From assembly GCF_003086795.1 (NCBI RefSeq), contig NZ_CP026003.1, forward strand, positions 3,725,531-3,789,530: a stretch of 64,000 nt of DNA, written 5' to 3'. The notes below the pieces were generated by a model that saw only the letters and a program-made list of their open reading frames with translations, made no database searches and had not been told where the DNA came from. The position numbers and the translations under genes are program-made. Origin of the DNA: Stenotrophomonas sp. SAU14A_NAIMI4_5. Its GTDB lineage: Bacteria; Pseudomonadota; Gammaproteobacteria; Xanthomonadales; Xanthomonadaceae. Positions 10,159-18,839 of this stretch are shown here, in pieces; position 1 is the first letter of the stretch; every line of letters starts with the position of its first letter.

Positions 10159-11546
10159 GGACTGCTCCGGGGCAGGCGGATGGTGGCGACCAGGCCGCCC
10201 TGCGGGCGGTTGCTCAGGTCGATGTGGCCGCCGTGGCTGTCGACCACGCGCTTGACGATGGCCAGGCCCAGGCCGGCGCCACCGGCCGGTGCGCCCTCGC
10301 CACGGGCGAAGCGCTCGAACACGCGCCCGGCATCGGCCGCGGCAATGCCGGCGCCGTGATCGGCAATGGTCAGTACCGCCTGCCCGCCTTCCACGGTCAG
10401 CGCGATCTGCAGCGGGCCGTCACCGCCGTACTTCAGGGCGTTGTCGACCAGGTTCTTGATCGCCTCGCGCAGCAGCAGCGCATCGCCGTGCACCTGCACC
10501 GGCTCGGCGGTCATCGCCAGCTGCACGCGCGGTGCAGGACCGGCCTGCGGCAGTGCTTCATGCAGGGCCTGGTGCACGGTCTCGGCCAGGTCCACGGCAG
10601 CGAAACGCTGCAGGTTCGAACGGTGGATCACGCTGGCATCGCTGAGCAGCTGGTTGAGCAGGCGGCTCATGTGGGTGGCATTGCGCTCGATGGCCTGCAG
10701 GCTGCGCCGCATGTCGTCCGGGTCGTCGTCGTCCAGTGCCAGCTGCGCCTGCGCGCGCAGTGCGGCCAATGGCGTGCGCATCTGGTGCGCGGCCTCGGCC
10801 ATGAACGCACGCAGCGTCTCGTTGCTGCTGGACAGGCGCTCCATGAAACGGTTCAACGCCGCGACCATCTGGTCCATCTCGCGCGGCACGCGCGCGTCCA
10901 GCGGCTTCAGATCGGACGGCTCGCGCCGCGACAGCTCGCGCTCCACCCGCACCAGCGGACGGAACGCGCGGTGCACGCCGAAGGCCACCAGTGCGAGCAG
11001 CAGCAGCGACAGCACGCCGATGGCCAGCAGCGCGCGGTTGACCATGTCCTGCGCCAGCGCCTCGCGCGCGCGGCGGGTCTGCCCCACCTGCACCTGCACT
11101 TCGCCCTGCGCGGACGCGGCGGCGAAGCTGCGGCTGACCACCACGAAGCGCACGGTCTCGCCACTGTAGGACGCATCGAACAGCTGCGGCTGCGTTCCCG
11201 GCCGACGCGGTGGCGCGGGCAGGTCACCATAGCCGGTGATGAGGTTGCCGCGGCTGTCGGCCACCCGATAGAACACGCGGTCCTCCGCTGCCATCGCCAG
11301 CAGATCCAGCGCGGCGTACGGCAGGTCCACCTGCCACTGGCCATCGACCAGCGCCACCGAATCGGCGATGGACAACGCAGATGACACCAGCAGGTGGTCG
11401 TAGGAACGGTTGGCGGCGCGCTGGCCGTAATCGCGCGCGGCAAACAGCAGGGCCACCGCGAACACCGCCAGCAGCGTGCCCAGGTACAGCAGCAGGGTGC
11501 GCCGCAGCGAGCCCGGCGCGGCGACCGCAGTACGCACCTCAGCCAT
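10155..11546 (-). CDS. tctE: TctE-like sensor histidine kinase
   Basis: Inner-membrane kinase, 463 residues from the ATG at 11546 (MAEVRTAVAAP). An ATG two codons upstream (11552) is also possible. It has TM1 around 17-36 (LLLYLGTLLAVFAVALLF), a periplasmic sensor of about 130 residues, TM2 near 168-190, an H-box AEAAHQMRTPLAAL with His near 254, and an ATPase domain with LVDNALKYG and GAGLGLAIV. It overlaps the end of tctD by 8 bases. The TctD/TctE pair classically controls tricarboxylate uptake. Here the neighbouring porin and CitMHS transporter are the obvious targets, which is inference from position. Confidence 0.93.
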   Translation of the reverse strand: MAEVRTAVAAPGSLRRTLLLYLGTLLAVFAVALLFAARDYGQRAANRSYDHLLVSSALSIADSVALVDGQWQVDLPYAALDLLAMAAEDRVFYRVADSRGNLITGYGDLPAPPRRPGTQPQLFDASYSGETVRFVVVSRSFAAASAQGEVQVQVGQTRRAREALAQDMVNRALLAIGVLSLLLLALVAFGVHRAFRPLVRVERELSRREPSDLKPLDARVPREMDQMVAALNRFMERLSSSNETLRAFMAEAAHQMRTPLAALRAQAQLALDDDDPDDMRRSLQAIERNATHMSRLLNQLLSDASVIHRSNLQRFAAVDLAETVHQALHEALPQAGPAPRVQLAMTAEPVQVHGDALLLREAIKNLVDNALKYGGDGPLQIALTVEGGQAVLTIADHGAGIAAADAGRVFERFARGEGAPAGGAGLGLAIVKRVVDSHGGHIDLSNRPQGGLVATIRLPRSSP

Positions 11547-12231
11547 CGCCATCGCTGCTGCCGTCGCCGGCTTCTTCCAGCAGGTAGCCGACACCCCGCA
11601 CGGTGGTGATGCGCAGCGGCGCACCGGCCAGCTTCTTTCTCAGGCGACCGATGTACAGCTCGATGGCGTTCGGCCCGGCTTCGTCGTCGAAGCCGAACAG
11701 GCCGTTGCCGATCTCGTCCTTGCCAACCACCTGGCCGAGGCGGCCGACCAGGATTTCCAGCAGCCGGTATTCGCGGTTGGGCAGTTCGATCGGCTCACCG
11801 TCCACGCTGACGCGGTGCGCGGCGTTGTCGAACTGGAAGCCACCGACCTGCACCACTTCGCTGGCCTGGCCGCGTGCACGGCGCAGCAGCACGCGGCAGC
11901 GCGCTTCGAATTCGCGGAAATCGAAGGGCTTGCCGAGGTAATCGTCGGCGCCGACGTCCAGTGCCTGCACGCGGTCTTCGATGCCATCGCGCGCGGTCAG
12001 CATCAGCACCGGCGTGCTGTCGCCGCGCTCGCGCATGCCGGCCAGCACGCGCAGGCCATCCAGCTTGGGCAGGCCGATGTCCAGCACCACCAGGTCGAAG
12101 CTCTGGTACCGCAGCACGCTGGCGGCGGCGAGGCCGTCGGCCTGCCAGTCCACCGCGTGGCCGCTGCGGCGCATGCGGCGGATGATGGCATCGGCCAGAT
12201 CCGGATTGTCTTCGACCAGCAGCAGGCGCAT
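11539..12231 (-). CDS. tctD: TctD-like OmpR-family response regulator
   Basis: A 230-residue cytoplasmic regulator with an N-terminal receiver (acidic residues in LVEDNPDLA, phospho-acceptor Asp51 in VVLDIGLPKLDG, conserved Lys in YLGKPFD) and a C-terminal winged helix (ELPNREYRLLEILV to ITTVRGVGYLLEE). It is first in a minus-strand operon with tctE, a binding protein, a LuxR regulator and DUF695. The divergent neighbour across a 344-bp spacer is an OprO/P-like porin followed by a CitMHS transporter, the arrangement expected for control of citrate uptake. The symbol is by family resemblance. The substrate is not shown by the sequence. Confidence 0.93.
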   Translation of the reverse strand: MRLLLVEDNPDLADAIIRRMRRSGHAVDWQADGLAAASVLRYQSFDLVVLDIGLPKLDGLRVLAGMRERGDSTPVLMLTARDGIEDRVQALDVGADDYLGKPFDFREFEARCRVLLRRARGQASEVVQVGGFQFDNAAHRVSVDGEPIELPNREYRLLEILVGRLGQVVGKDEIGNGLFGFDDEAGPNAIELYIGRLRKKLAGAPLRITTVRGVGYLLEEAGDGSSDGDG

Positions 12232-12575
12232 CGGCGGGCAACGGAGGGACGCAGGGGGAAGCGAATGCTACCGCGTGCGGCGCGGCGGCGTGTGGCGGGC
12301 CTTCCGCCGGGCATGGCCCGGCGCTACCGGGGATCACGGTGCCGATGCCTTCCGCCGGGCACGGCCCGGCGCTACCGGGATCGCGGTGCGGACGCATCCC
12401 GGGGCACCGTAGCGGTGGTAGCGCCGGGCCATGCCCGGCGAGCGCAGCGGCCCGTTTTACGCTGCACCGCACAAACCGCTGACAGGACGATGACAGCTAC
12501 CGCAACCCAGACTGCGGCCGCGCACCATCCGGTGCCCACGATTGCCGCGCGCCCGGCGCGCACCTGGGAGGGTTT
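12232..12575. repeat. 344-bp divergent spacer with three SMAG palindromes
   Basis: The region between tctD (leftward) and the porin gene (rightward) contains three palindromes of the CGCCGGGC/GCCCGGCG type. Two are in inverted orientation (12305-12327 and 12353-12375) and one is direct (12418-12440), the latter headed GTAG. They occupy the middle, leaving about 135 bp before the porin start for promoter and operator sequences. No TctD operator could be identified by eye. Confidence 0.85.
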
Positions 12576-13748
12576 GTGGAACTGAAGTTTGCCTGGCAGC
12601 GCCCCGCCGCCATGATGGCCCTGGCTGCGCTGGCCGCGCCGGCCTTTGCTGAAGACGACCGGCCGGTCACCGCCACCGTCGGCGGCCGCCTGCACCTGGA
12701 TTTCGCTACGTTCGACAACGACGACCGTGGCACCCCGAACAAGGACGACACCGAGATCCGCCGCGCCTGGCTGGACGTGTCGGGCAAGTTCTTCGTGGTC
12801 GACTACAAGGCCGAAGCGGACTTTTCCGGCGACCGCGTCGAGGCCAAGGACGTCTACCTCAGCCGCAGCTTCGGCAAGGCCGGCAAGCTGACGGTCGGCC
12901 AGTTCAAGCAGTATTTCTCGCTGGATGACCGCACCAGCTCCAACTACGGCAGCTTCCTGGAGCGCGGCAACGCCGGCACCACGCTGGCGCCGCTGTACCG
13001 CCTGGGCGCGTCCTGGCAGGCCAATCCGGGTGATTTCACCTGGGCGGCCAGCCTCTACAGCCTGGAAAGCATCGATGCCTGGCAGGTGAAGGGCCGCGCC
13101 GCCGGTGGCCGCGTCACCTGGGCACCCTCGCCCAGCGATGGCGACGTGCTGCACCTGGGCCTGTCGCTGGCCCATGAGGCCTACGACAACCCCGGCAGCA
13201 ACGGCACCCCGGGCCTGAAGATCCGCCCGCGCCCGGCCGGCCACCTGTCCGACGAGAGCCGCCTGACCCTGGTCGACTTCTCCGCCGGCCGCGATACCGA
13301 CGTCAACAAGTGGTCGCTGGAATACGCGCAGGTGCGCGGCCCACTGTCCTGGCAGGGCGAGTTCAGCGGCGCCACCTTCGATGACGGCGCCCAGCGCGGC
13401 GACGTGATGGCTGCCTACGGCATGCTCAGCTGGTTCGTCACCGGCGAAAGCAAGGCCTACGACCGCAAGACCGGCCGCTTCGCGCGGGTCAAGGACATCC
13501 GCCACAAGGCCGGTGCCTTCGAAGTGGCGCTGCGCTACGACCAGATGTGGGGCGCGCAGCACCTCGATGGTGCGCCGGACCTGCGCCGCGGCAGCACCGC
13601 TGCATGGACGCTGGGCGGCAACTGGTACCTGCGCGACAACCTGCGCTTCATGCTCGACGTGATCGAAAGCCGCAACCGTGACCGCCTGGCCGGGGTGACG
13701 CTGGACCGCACGCGCGCGGTCACCGGCCGCCTGCAGTTCGACTTCTGA
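12576..13748 (+). CDS. OprO/OprP-like porin next to the citrate transporter gene
   Basis: A 390-residue outer-membrane porin of the O/P superfamily, beginning at a GTG (12576) that follows a GGGAGG ribosome site. The ATG at 12612 lacks one. The signal peptide ends near AALAAPAFA, and the barrel contains DDTEIRRAWLDVSGKFF and TLGGNWYLRDNLRFMLD and ends with phenylalanine (LQFDF). It precedes the CitMHS transporter gene by about 58 bp and is divergent from tctD, so outer-membrane passage of citrate or its metal complex is the likely role (inferred from position). It is a paralogue-like match in layout to the porin at 3955. Confidence 0.88.
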   Translation: MELKFAWQRPAAMMALAALAAPAFAEDDRPVTATVGGRLHLDFATFDNDDRGTPNKDDTEIRRAWLDVSGKFFVVDYKAEADFSGDRVEAKDVYLSRSFGKAGKLTVGQFKQYFSLDDRTSSNYGSFLERGNAGTTLAPLYRLGASWQANPGDFTWAASLYSLESIDAWQVKGRAAGGRVTWAPSPSDGDVLHLGLSLAHEAYDNPGSNGTPGLKIRPRPAGHLSDESRLTLVDFSAGRDTDVNKWSLEYAQVRGPLSWQGEFSGATFDDGAQRGDVMAAYGMLSWFVTGESKAYDRKTGRFARVKDIRHKAGAFEVALRYDQMWGAQHLDGAPDLRRGSTAAWTLGGNWYLRDNLRFMLDVIESRNRDRLAGVTLDRTRAVTGRLQFDF

Positions 13749-13806
13749 GCCACGCACTCCCTCCCCCCTCCCCCCTCTTCAACCGCAGTACGCAAGGAGT
13801 CCGCAG

Positions 13807-15138
13807 ATGATGCTGAGCATCCTCGGCTTTGGCATGGTCATTACGTTCATGTACTTGATCATGAGCAAACGACTGTCGCCGCTGGTCGCCCTGATCACCA
13901 TCCCGATCATCTTCGCCCTGCTCGGCGGATTTGGCGCCAACATCGATGAAATGATGCTGGAAGGCATCAAGAAGATCGCGCCGACCGGCGTGATGCTGAT
14001 GTTCGCCATCCTCTACTTCGGCGTGATGATCGATGCGGGCCTGTTCGACCCGCTGGTGCGCATCATCCTGCGCTTCGTCAAGGGCGATCCGATGAAGATC
14101 GTGCTCGGCACCGCCGTGCTGGCGATGCTGATCTCGCTCGACGGCGATGGCTCGACCACCTACATGATCACCGTCTCGGCGATGCTGCCGCTGTACCAGC
14201 GCCTGGGCATGAACGCGCTGAACATGACCTGCGTGACCATCCTCGCCGGCGGCGTGATGAACCTGACCCCGTGGGGCGGCCCGACTGCACGCGCAGCCAC
14301 CGCGCTGCACGTGGACCCGGCCGATGTGTTCGTGCCGCTGATCCCGTCGATGGTGATCGCCTGTGCCGGCGTGTTGCTGCTGGCCTGGTACCTGGGCATG
14401 AAGGAACGCCGCCGCCTGGGCGTGGTCACCCTGCCGCAGGGTGGCAGCTGGATGGACAACAGCATGTCCGATGACAACAACGCGCTGCCGTCGGTGGAAG
14501 ACGCCGAGGACATCAAGCGGCCGAAGCTGCTGTGGGTGAACCTGGTGCTGACCCTGGCCCTGATGGGTGCACTGATCGCCGGCGTGCTGCCGATGCCGGT
14601 GCTGTTCATGGTCGGCTTCGCCATCGCCCTGGTCATCAACTACCCGAACCTGGCCGAGCAGCGCCGCCGCGTGGTCAACCACGCCGGCAACGTGCTGTCG
14701 GTGGTCGCATTGATCTTCGCCGCGGGCATCTTCACCGGCATCCTCAACAACACCGGCATGGTCGAGGCGATGTCGCACAGCTTCCTGGCGATCATTCCCG
14801 AATCGTGGGGCCCGTACCTGGCCGTCATCACCGCCATCGCGTCGATGCCGTTCACCTTCTTCATGTCCAACGACGCCTTCTACTTCGGCGTGCTGCCGAT
14901 CCTGTCCGAGGCCGCCGGCAACTACGGCATCACCCCGGTGGAAATGGCCCGCGCCTCGCTGGCCGGGCAGCCGGTGCACCTGCTCAGTCCGCTGGTGCCG
15001 TCCACCTACCTGCTGGTGGGCCTGGCCAAGGTCGAATTCGCCGACCACCAGAAGTTCACCCTGAAGTGGGCGATCGCCATCTCGCTGCTGTTGATGGTCG
15101 GCGGCCTGCTGTTCGGCCTGTATCCCTTCGCATCCTGA
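13807..15138 (+). CDS. CitMHS-family citrate transporter
   Basis: Polytopic inner-membrane carrier of 443 residues, matching the CitM/CitH family that imports citrate as a complex with Mg2+ or another divalent metal, coupled to protons. It has about eleven hydrophobic segments. Conserved features include LISLDGDGSTTYMI, GGVMNLTPWGGPTARAA and ASMPFTFFMSNDAFYFG. A strong AAGGAG ribosome site lies 8 bases before the ATG at 13807. It follows the porin gene and precedes the SDR gene with a short gap (25 bp), suggesting one transcript, probably under TctDE control. In related Xanthomonas a citrate transporter of this family has been named CitH. The symbol is left blank because orthology was not tested. 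Confidence 0.92.
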   Translation: MMLSILGFGMVITFMYLIMSKRLSPLVALITIPIIFALLGGFGANIDEMMLEGIKKIAPTGVMLMFAILYFGVMIDAGLFDPLVRIILRFVKGDPMKIVLGTAVLAMLISLDGDGSTTYMITVSAMLPLYQRLGMNALNMTCVTILAGGVMNLTPWGGPTARAATALHVDPADVFVPLIPSMVIACAGVLLLAWYLGMKERRRLGVVTLPQGGSWMDNSMSDDNNALPSVEDAEDIKRPKLLWVNLVLTLALMGALIAGVLPMPVLFMVGFAIALVINYPNLAEQRRRVVNHAGNVLSVVALIFAAGIFTGILNNTGMVEAMSHSFLAIIPESWGPYLAVITAIASMPFTFFMSNDAFYFGVLPILSEAAGNYGITPVEMARASLAGQPVHLLSPLVPSTYLLVGLAKVEFADHQKFTLKWAIAISLLLMVGGLLFGLYPFAS

Positions 15139-15163
15139 TCCGGACACCAAGGAGCCTTCTGCA

Positions 15164-15904
15164 ATGACGCTTCGAATCGCTTACGTCACCAGCGGCATGG
15201 GCAGTGTCGGCACTGCCATCTGCCAGAGCCTGGCCCGTTCCGGCCACACCGTGGTCGCCGGCTGCGCACCGAACTCGCCGCGCAAGGCCAACTGGCTGCG
15301 CGAACAGCGCGAACAGGGCTTCGACTTCATCGCCTCCGAAGGCAACGCCACCGACTGGGCCTCGACCACGGCGGCCTTCGCCAAGGTGCGTGCCGAGGTG
15401 GGCGAGGTGGACGTGCTGGTCAACAACTCCGGCGGCAGCCGTGACCTGCTGTTCCGGCAGATGACGGTGGAAGATTGGAATGCAGTGATCGCCTCCAACC
15501 TCAACGCGCTGTTCAACCTGACCAAGCAGGTGGTCGACGGCATGGCCACGCGTGGCTGGGGCCGCATCGTCAACATCGGCTCGGTCAGCGCGCACAAGGG
15601 CCAGATCGGCCAGGTGAACTACGCGACGGCGAAGGCGGCGATGCACGGTTTCAGCCGTGCGCTGGCTGCTGAAGTCGCTTCGCGCGGGGTCACCGTGAAC
15701 ACCTTGTCGCCGGGCTACATCGCCAGCCAGGCGATCAGCAGCTTCCCGCCGGACGTGCTGGACCGGTTGGCCGCCTCGGTGCCGGTGCGTCGCCTGGGCC
15801 GCCCGGAAGAAGTGGCCGGCCTGGTGGCCTGGTTGGCTTCGGATGAAGCCTCGTATGTGACCGGTGCGGATTACCCGGTGAATGGTGGGTTGTACATGGG
15901 TTAG
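15164..15904 (+). CDS. SDR-family reductase resembling acetoacetyl-CoA reductase (PhbB)
   Basis: A 246-residue cytoplasmic short-chain dehydrogenase/reductase. The cofactor loop is TSGMGSVGTA near the N-terminus, followed by the structural motif VNNSGG, catalytic Ser in NIGSVSAHKG, the YATAK active site (Tyr/Lys) and the C-terminal PGYI and GADYPVNGGLYMG segments. This pattern is that of NADPH-dependent 3-oxoacyl/acetoacetyl-CoA reductases. AAGGAG lies 9 bases before the ATG. It is 25 bp behind the citrate transporter, so it may be co-transcribed. The physiological substrate is unclear, as no phaC or phaA gene lies in the window. Confidence 0.88.
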   Translation: MTLRIAYVTSGMGSVGTAICQSLARSGHTVVAGCAPNSPRKANWLREQREQGFDFIASEGNATDWASTTAAFAKVRAEVGEVDVLVNNSGGSRDLLFRQMTVEDWNAVIASNLNALFNLTKQVVDGMATRGWGRIVNIGSVSAHKGQIGQVNYATAKAAMHGFSRALAAEVASRGVTVNTLSPGYIASQAISSFPPDVLDRLAASVPVRRLGRPEEVAGLVAWLASDEASYVTGADYPVNGGLYMG

Positions 15905-15907
15905 GCC

Positions 15908-15962
15908 CATCCACGCACGGCGTGGATCTACTGTTTCAGTAGAGCCACGCCACGCGTGGATG
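15908..15962. repeat. Inverted pair of SMAG palindromes
   Basis: Two palindromes of the ATCCACGC/GCGTGGAT type in opposite orientations (15908-15931 and 15939-15962) fill the 75-bp gap between the convergent SDR and TonB-receptor genes. Together they can form one long hairpin and probably act at the 3' ends of both transcripts. Confidence 0.88.
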
Positions 15963-15979
15963 CTTCATGCCCCTGCCGA

Positions 15980-18268
15980 TCAGAAGTCCGCCGCCACCGT
16001 CATGAACACCTGGCGCGGTGCGCTGGCATGGATGGCGTAACGCGTACCATTCGGGTCGGTCGGTGCGAACGAACTCAGCTGGCCGGCATACCGCTTGTTG
16101 GTCAGGTTGGTCGCGTTCAACGACACGCGGATGTTGCGCAGGCCCATGCCCGGCCCGAAGTCATAACCGGCGCCCGCATCAAAGGTGGTCACGCCCGGCA
16201 CCGACTGGTCGTTGGTGTAGGTGTAGTAGCGCTTGCCGGTGTACTTGGCGCGCAGGCTGGCGAAGAAGCCATCGCGGTTCCAGCTGATTTCGCTGGACGC
16301 CATGCGCTGCGGCGTGTCCACGGTGATCTTGCCGGCCACCGGCACGATCTCGCCACCCGAGGTGTAGTTGTCCTCGTAGGTGGTCTTGTTCCAGGACAGC
16401 GCGTTGTACCACTGCAGGCCGTCGATCGGCTTGAGGATGAAGGTCAGCTCGGCACCGTGGCTCTTCACCGAACCCACGTTGATGAAGCGGGTGACGCACT
16501 CCGGGCGCGTGCCGACTTCGATGCTCGAGCACGGGTTGAGCGACAGCAGGCGGTTGTCGAAGGTCACGTTGTAGGCGGCGATCGATGCCTGGTACTTCTC
16601 GCCGAAGGTGCGGAAGCCGGCTTCCAGGCTCTTGGACTTCTCCGGCTCCAGCCCGGCACTGGCCGCGAACGATTCCGGCGAGACCTGCAGCGGGCCACCG
16701 CTGCCACCGCCAACGAAGGCCGCGATGTTCTCGGCATACGAAGCGAACAGCTCGTTGTTGGCATTGAGCTTGAAGCCCACGCCGACCTGCGGCAGCACCG
16801 ATTCCTTGGCGGTCAGCGTGCCCGAAGCGATGCTGATTTCCACACCGCCCTTGGCGGTGGCGCGCATGCGCGTGTTCGGGCTCTTCAGGCCCACGTCCAC
16901 GGTAAGGCGCTGGTCGAGGAAGCGCATGCGGTCCTGCACGTAGAACTGCTGCGTGCGGATGTCGAAGTCCTGGTTGAACAGCAGGCGGTCCGGGTTCTTC
17001 AGGTACAGATCATCCAGGAACGGGCCGCTGATGTAATAGAAATTGCGCGACACGTTGTGGTCGTTCTGCTCGTACCACAGGCCGGCTTCCAGCTCGTGGA
17101 TGCCCACCTGCCACGACAGCGCGGCGGTCAGGCCGTCGCGGTTGATGGTGTAGTTGGTGCTGCGGATCGAGATCGGCAGCATCTGGTCGGTGCCCGGGTA
17201 GGACGGCTGGCCCGGCGCCCACCAGTGGCCCTGGCCACGGTTGTCGTGGTGGTAGGCCACCAGCTTCAGGCGACCCTGCTCGCCCAGGCGCAGGTCGGCG
17301 TCGACCGAGTACAGGTTGTCATCACGCAGCGCACGGCTCTGGTAGTACGCATCGTCGATGCTGTTGACGCCGCCACTGAACTGGCACTTGGCCGGATCAC
17401 GCGTACCCGGCGCGCAGTAGGCAGCGGCGACGGCGCGGTCCCAGTCCGGTGCGTAGATGTTCCAGTCCCAGCCCAGGCCGCGGTCCAGCATGTCCTTGGA
17501 CAGGTAGGCGTAGTTGGCCTGGCTGGCGCGCGAGGTGGCGACGAACGCACCGAAGCGATGGTCGCCGACGTTCCACACGGCCTTGGCGTTGAACTGGCGC
17601 GTGGTCTGGTTCTGGTACGGCGCGGCCCACATGTCCTGGTCCTGGTGCACGCCGGAGACGTAGGCCGAGAAGCCGTTGATGTCGCCGGTGTCCACGCGCA
17701 GGTAGCCGCGGCGCTGGTTGTTGTCACCGACGGTGACACTGGCACGGCCGCCGAATTCGGTGGACGGGTCCATCGAGAAGTACTGGATGGTGCCGCCGAG
17801 GTTGCTGGTGGAGGCCACGCCCAGCGAACCGATGCCCTGCGACAATTCGGCGCCGGCGAGGTTCTCGGCGATCAGCGCGCGGGCGATGCTCAGGCCGTTG
17901 TAATTGCCGTAGCTGTTGTCGCCCAGCGGAATGCCATCGAGCGTGTAGCCGAGACGGCTCTTGTCGAAGCCGCGCAGGCTGATGGTCTGCGATTCTTCGT
18001 TGGCGCCGAAGGCATCGTTGGACTGCACCGACACGCCGGGCAGGCGGTCGAGGATCTTCTGGCCACTGGTGCCCGGCGGCAGCACCTGCTTGTCGACGGC
18101 GGTGATGCGCTGCACCTGGCGGGTTTCGCCCTGGCCGATGACGGACACGGTGTCGAGCGTCTGTGCGCTCAGCGCGGCGTCGGCGGTGGCATCGGTGGTT
18201 TCAGCGGCATGGGCGCTGGCGGCGGAAAGCGCGATCGCGACGGCGATCGTGAGGTGTCGGGTCTGCAT
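15980..18268 (-). CDS. TonB-dependent outer-membrane receptor
   Basis: A 762-residue receptor starting MQTRHLTIAVAIALSAASAHA (signal peptide split near residue 21). An ATG 15 bases upstream (18283) is also in frame. The plug domain follows with TVSVIGQGETRQVQ, LDRLPGVSVQSND, ISLRGFDKSRLGYTLDG and TSNLGGTIQY. The beta-barrel region ends with the terminal phenylalanine (MTVAADF). There is no N-terminal FecA-type signalling domain. The substrate cannot be read from the sequence. Citrate-related genes upstream make iron-citrate conceivable, but no TonB/ExbBD or ABC genes lie nearby. It is convergent with the SDR gene across an inverted SMAG pair. Confidence 0.92.
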   Translation of the reverse strand: MQTRHLTIAVAIALSAASAHAAETTDATADAALSAQTLDTVSVIGQGETRQVQRITAVDKQVLPPGTSGQKILDRLPGVSVQSNDAFGANEESQTISLRGFDKSRLGYTLDGIPLGDNSYGNYNGLSIARALIAENLAGAELSQGIGSLGVASTSNLGGTIQYFSMDPSTEFGGRASVTVGDNNQRRGYLRVDTGDINGFSAYVSGVHQDQDMWAAPYQNQTTRQFNAKAVWNVGDHRFGAFVATSRASQANYAYLSKDMLDRGLGWDWNIYAPDWDRAVAAAYCAPGTRDPAKCQFSGGVNSIDDAYYQSRALRDDNLYSVDADLRLGEQGRLKLVAYHHDNRGQGHWWAPGQPSYPGTDQMLPISIRSTNYTINRDGLTAALSWQVGIHELEAGLWYEQNDHNVSRNFYYISGPFLDDLYLKNPDRLLFNQDFDIRTQQFYVQDRMRFLDQRLTVDVGLKSPNTRMRATAKGGVEISIASGTLTAKESVLPQVGVGFKLNANNELFASYAENIAAFVGGGSGGPLQVSPESFAASAGLEPEKSKSLEAGFRTFGEKYQASIAAYNVTFDNRLLSLNPCSSIEVGTRPECVTRFINVGSVKSHGAELTFILKPIDGLQWYNALSWNKTTYEDNYTSGGEIVPVAGKITVDTPQRMASSEISWNRDGFFASLRAKYTGKRYYTYTNDQSVPGVTTFDAGAGYDFGPGMGLRNIRVSLNATNLTNKRYAGQLSSFAPTDPNGTRYAIHASAPRQVFMTVAADF

Positions 18269-18396
18269 GTGGATCCATTGCATGGGGGGAGTCCGCCGCG
18301 ACTCGGCACGGCGCGAGGCCACTATGCGAATGGAAGATGAAATGTTTTTTACGAAGTGGCGCGGGTGTTGCGGGCAGTGACGCGCGTCTCGTTCGT

Positions 18397-18690
18397 GGGG
18401 TTTTGTCGGCAGGGCTGCGCCCTGCACCCGCTCGATGCAACGTCAACGTCAACGTCAACGGCAAGAGCGGCTATCCGTGGGATGGCGGGGTGGGTCCGGT
18501 TGCGGGGGACGCTGCAAGTACGTCCATGTAAGCTCGGTCGCCGCTTGCTCGTGTGCGCTGTCCTGCGCACACGGCAAGACCGGGGTTGGGCGTCCTGCCC
18601 AACCCGCCCGAGGCATGCCTCGGGCCCATGCGGCTCACGCCCCCGCAACCGGACCCACCCCGCCTTCGACAGTTTCCTGCGAGCTGTTGG
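18397..18690 (+). repeat. Composite hairpin repeat, copy 1
   Basis: Intergenic element between the TonB receptor start and the QEGLA gene end. In order it holds a GCAGGGC hairpin (18409-18425), a (CAACGT)n run (18438-18461), and a long stem with perfectly complementary 25-base arms (18484-18508 and 18640-18664; core TGGGTCCGGTT). The conserved loop ACGCTGCAAGTACGTCC...TAAGCTCGGTCGCCGC is followed by three nested small hairpins not found in the shortest copy. After the stem comes CTTCGACAG, then a SMAG element (18726). The same order recurs at 55570 and, reversed, at 56150. It has no coding potential: the apparent reading frames are short and inconsistent. Function unknown. Confidence 0.85.
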
Positions 18691-18725
18691 AACCTGCCGC
18701 TGATGGAACCTGCTGCTGTTGGTGG

Positions 18726-18785
18726 GTGCCGACCGTTGGTCGGCACAGGGTCGGATCCCGTTGCTTGGCAACGGGCTCTGACCCC
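18726..18785. repeat. SMAG palindrome followed by a GGGTC dyad
   Basis: A GTGCCGACC/GGTCGGCAC palindrome (18726-18746) is followed at once by a dyad (18748-18785) with outer arms GGGTCGGATCCC and GGGCTCTGACCCC. The two arms pair except for a conserved two-position mismatch. A T-rich stretch follows on the plus strand. Together with the composite repeat they fill the 18284-18839 gap, which otherwise shows nothing recognisable apart from the TonB-receptor leader. Confidence 0.85.
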
Positions 18786-18839
18786 GGTTCTGTTTTTGAT
18801 TTTTGCGACTGTTTTCGGTGGGGCTTCCACCAACGCCTT

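Noticed and set aside
18428..18839. Small open frames within the composite repeat and SMAG spacers
   Set aside because: Frames are not kept between the three copies and translate to Arg/Pro/Ala-rich low-complexity peptides.
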